Origin: Ferrimonas senticii DSM 18821
GTDB lineage: Bacteria; Pseudomonadota; Gammaproteobacteria; Enterobacterales; Shewanellaceae
NCBI RefSeq assembly: GCF_000422665.1
Contig: NZ_KE383899.1
Coordinates: forward strand, 260,915-324,914
DNA: 64,000 nt
Reading direction: 5' to 3'
A program made the position numbers and the translations under genes. Below are positions 63,938-64,000 of the stretch, piece after piece (position 1 is the stretch's first letter; every line of letters begins with the position of its first letter). The notes beneath the pieces are model-generated. The model did no database searches, was not told the DNA's origin, and saw nothing but the letters and a program-made list of their open reading frames with translations.

Positions 63938-64000
63938 ACCATTGTAAAACTTATGACTGGCCGCGCAATTGCCGTACGAAAGTTACGACTCGCCAAATAT

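Overview
The window looks like the chromosome of a marine-type gammaproteobacterium of the Alteromonadales (Shewanella/Ferrimonas-like). This rests on the pepA-holC-valS block beside divergent lptF-lptG, a cysJ-cysI-cysH operon, an E. coli-like tRNA-Ile2(CAT), many chemoreceptor and cyclic-di-GMP genes, and a split three-gene pnt transhydrogenase. The species is not determined here.

Positions 1-12983 are an integrated mobile element lodged in the 3' end of tRNA-Ile2. Next to the tRNA sit a P4-type tyrosine integrase, an intergenic cluster of short iteron-like repeats that resembles a replication origin, a large primase-like/DUF3987 ATPase protein, an AlpA-type regulator and an unrecognised 193-residue protein. 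The cargo is a type I restriction-modification locus (hsdM-hsdS-unknown-hsdR, with hsdR running off the left edge). The unknown gene between hsdS and hsdR carries a 9-base C tract inside its reading frame, which makes it a candidate phase-variable gene. A small 92-residue protein gene lies on the opposite strand beside it. The far attachment site is not in the window.

Positions 13061-35000 return to core chromosome: a GGDEF-EAL protein coupled to a solute-binding protein gene, a Tat-exported class V aminotransferase, a universal stress protein, a secreted thioredoxin-fold protein, a nucleoside hydrolase, GNAT and VOC enzymes, a chemoreceptor, assimilatory sulfate reduction (cysJIH), proton-translocating transhydrogenase (pntAA-pntAB-pntB), then a three-gene cluster of unknown function (two related DUF5692-like membrane proteins and an outer-membrane barrel).

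Positions 35000-51700 hold a chalcone-isomerase-like exported protein, an SMR efflux pump, a MOSC protein overlapping a PlpD-type patatin, a LysR-controlled acyl-CoA dehydrogenase/SDR/phosphotransferase/histidine-phosphatase operon, two membrane proteins, and valS, holC and pepA. Positions 51900-64000 hold lptF-lptG, a CMD-family protein, an RDD membrane protein with a duplicated leader and an adjacent 46-residue zinc-ribbon gene, a second chemoreceptor, tRNA-Leu(CAA), a small lipoprotein, a DUF481 outer-membrane protein, an ABC exporter, pilU and galE. Most transcription units end at recognisable hairpin-plus-T terminators.
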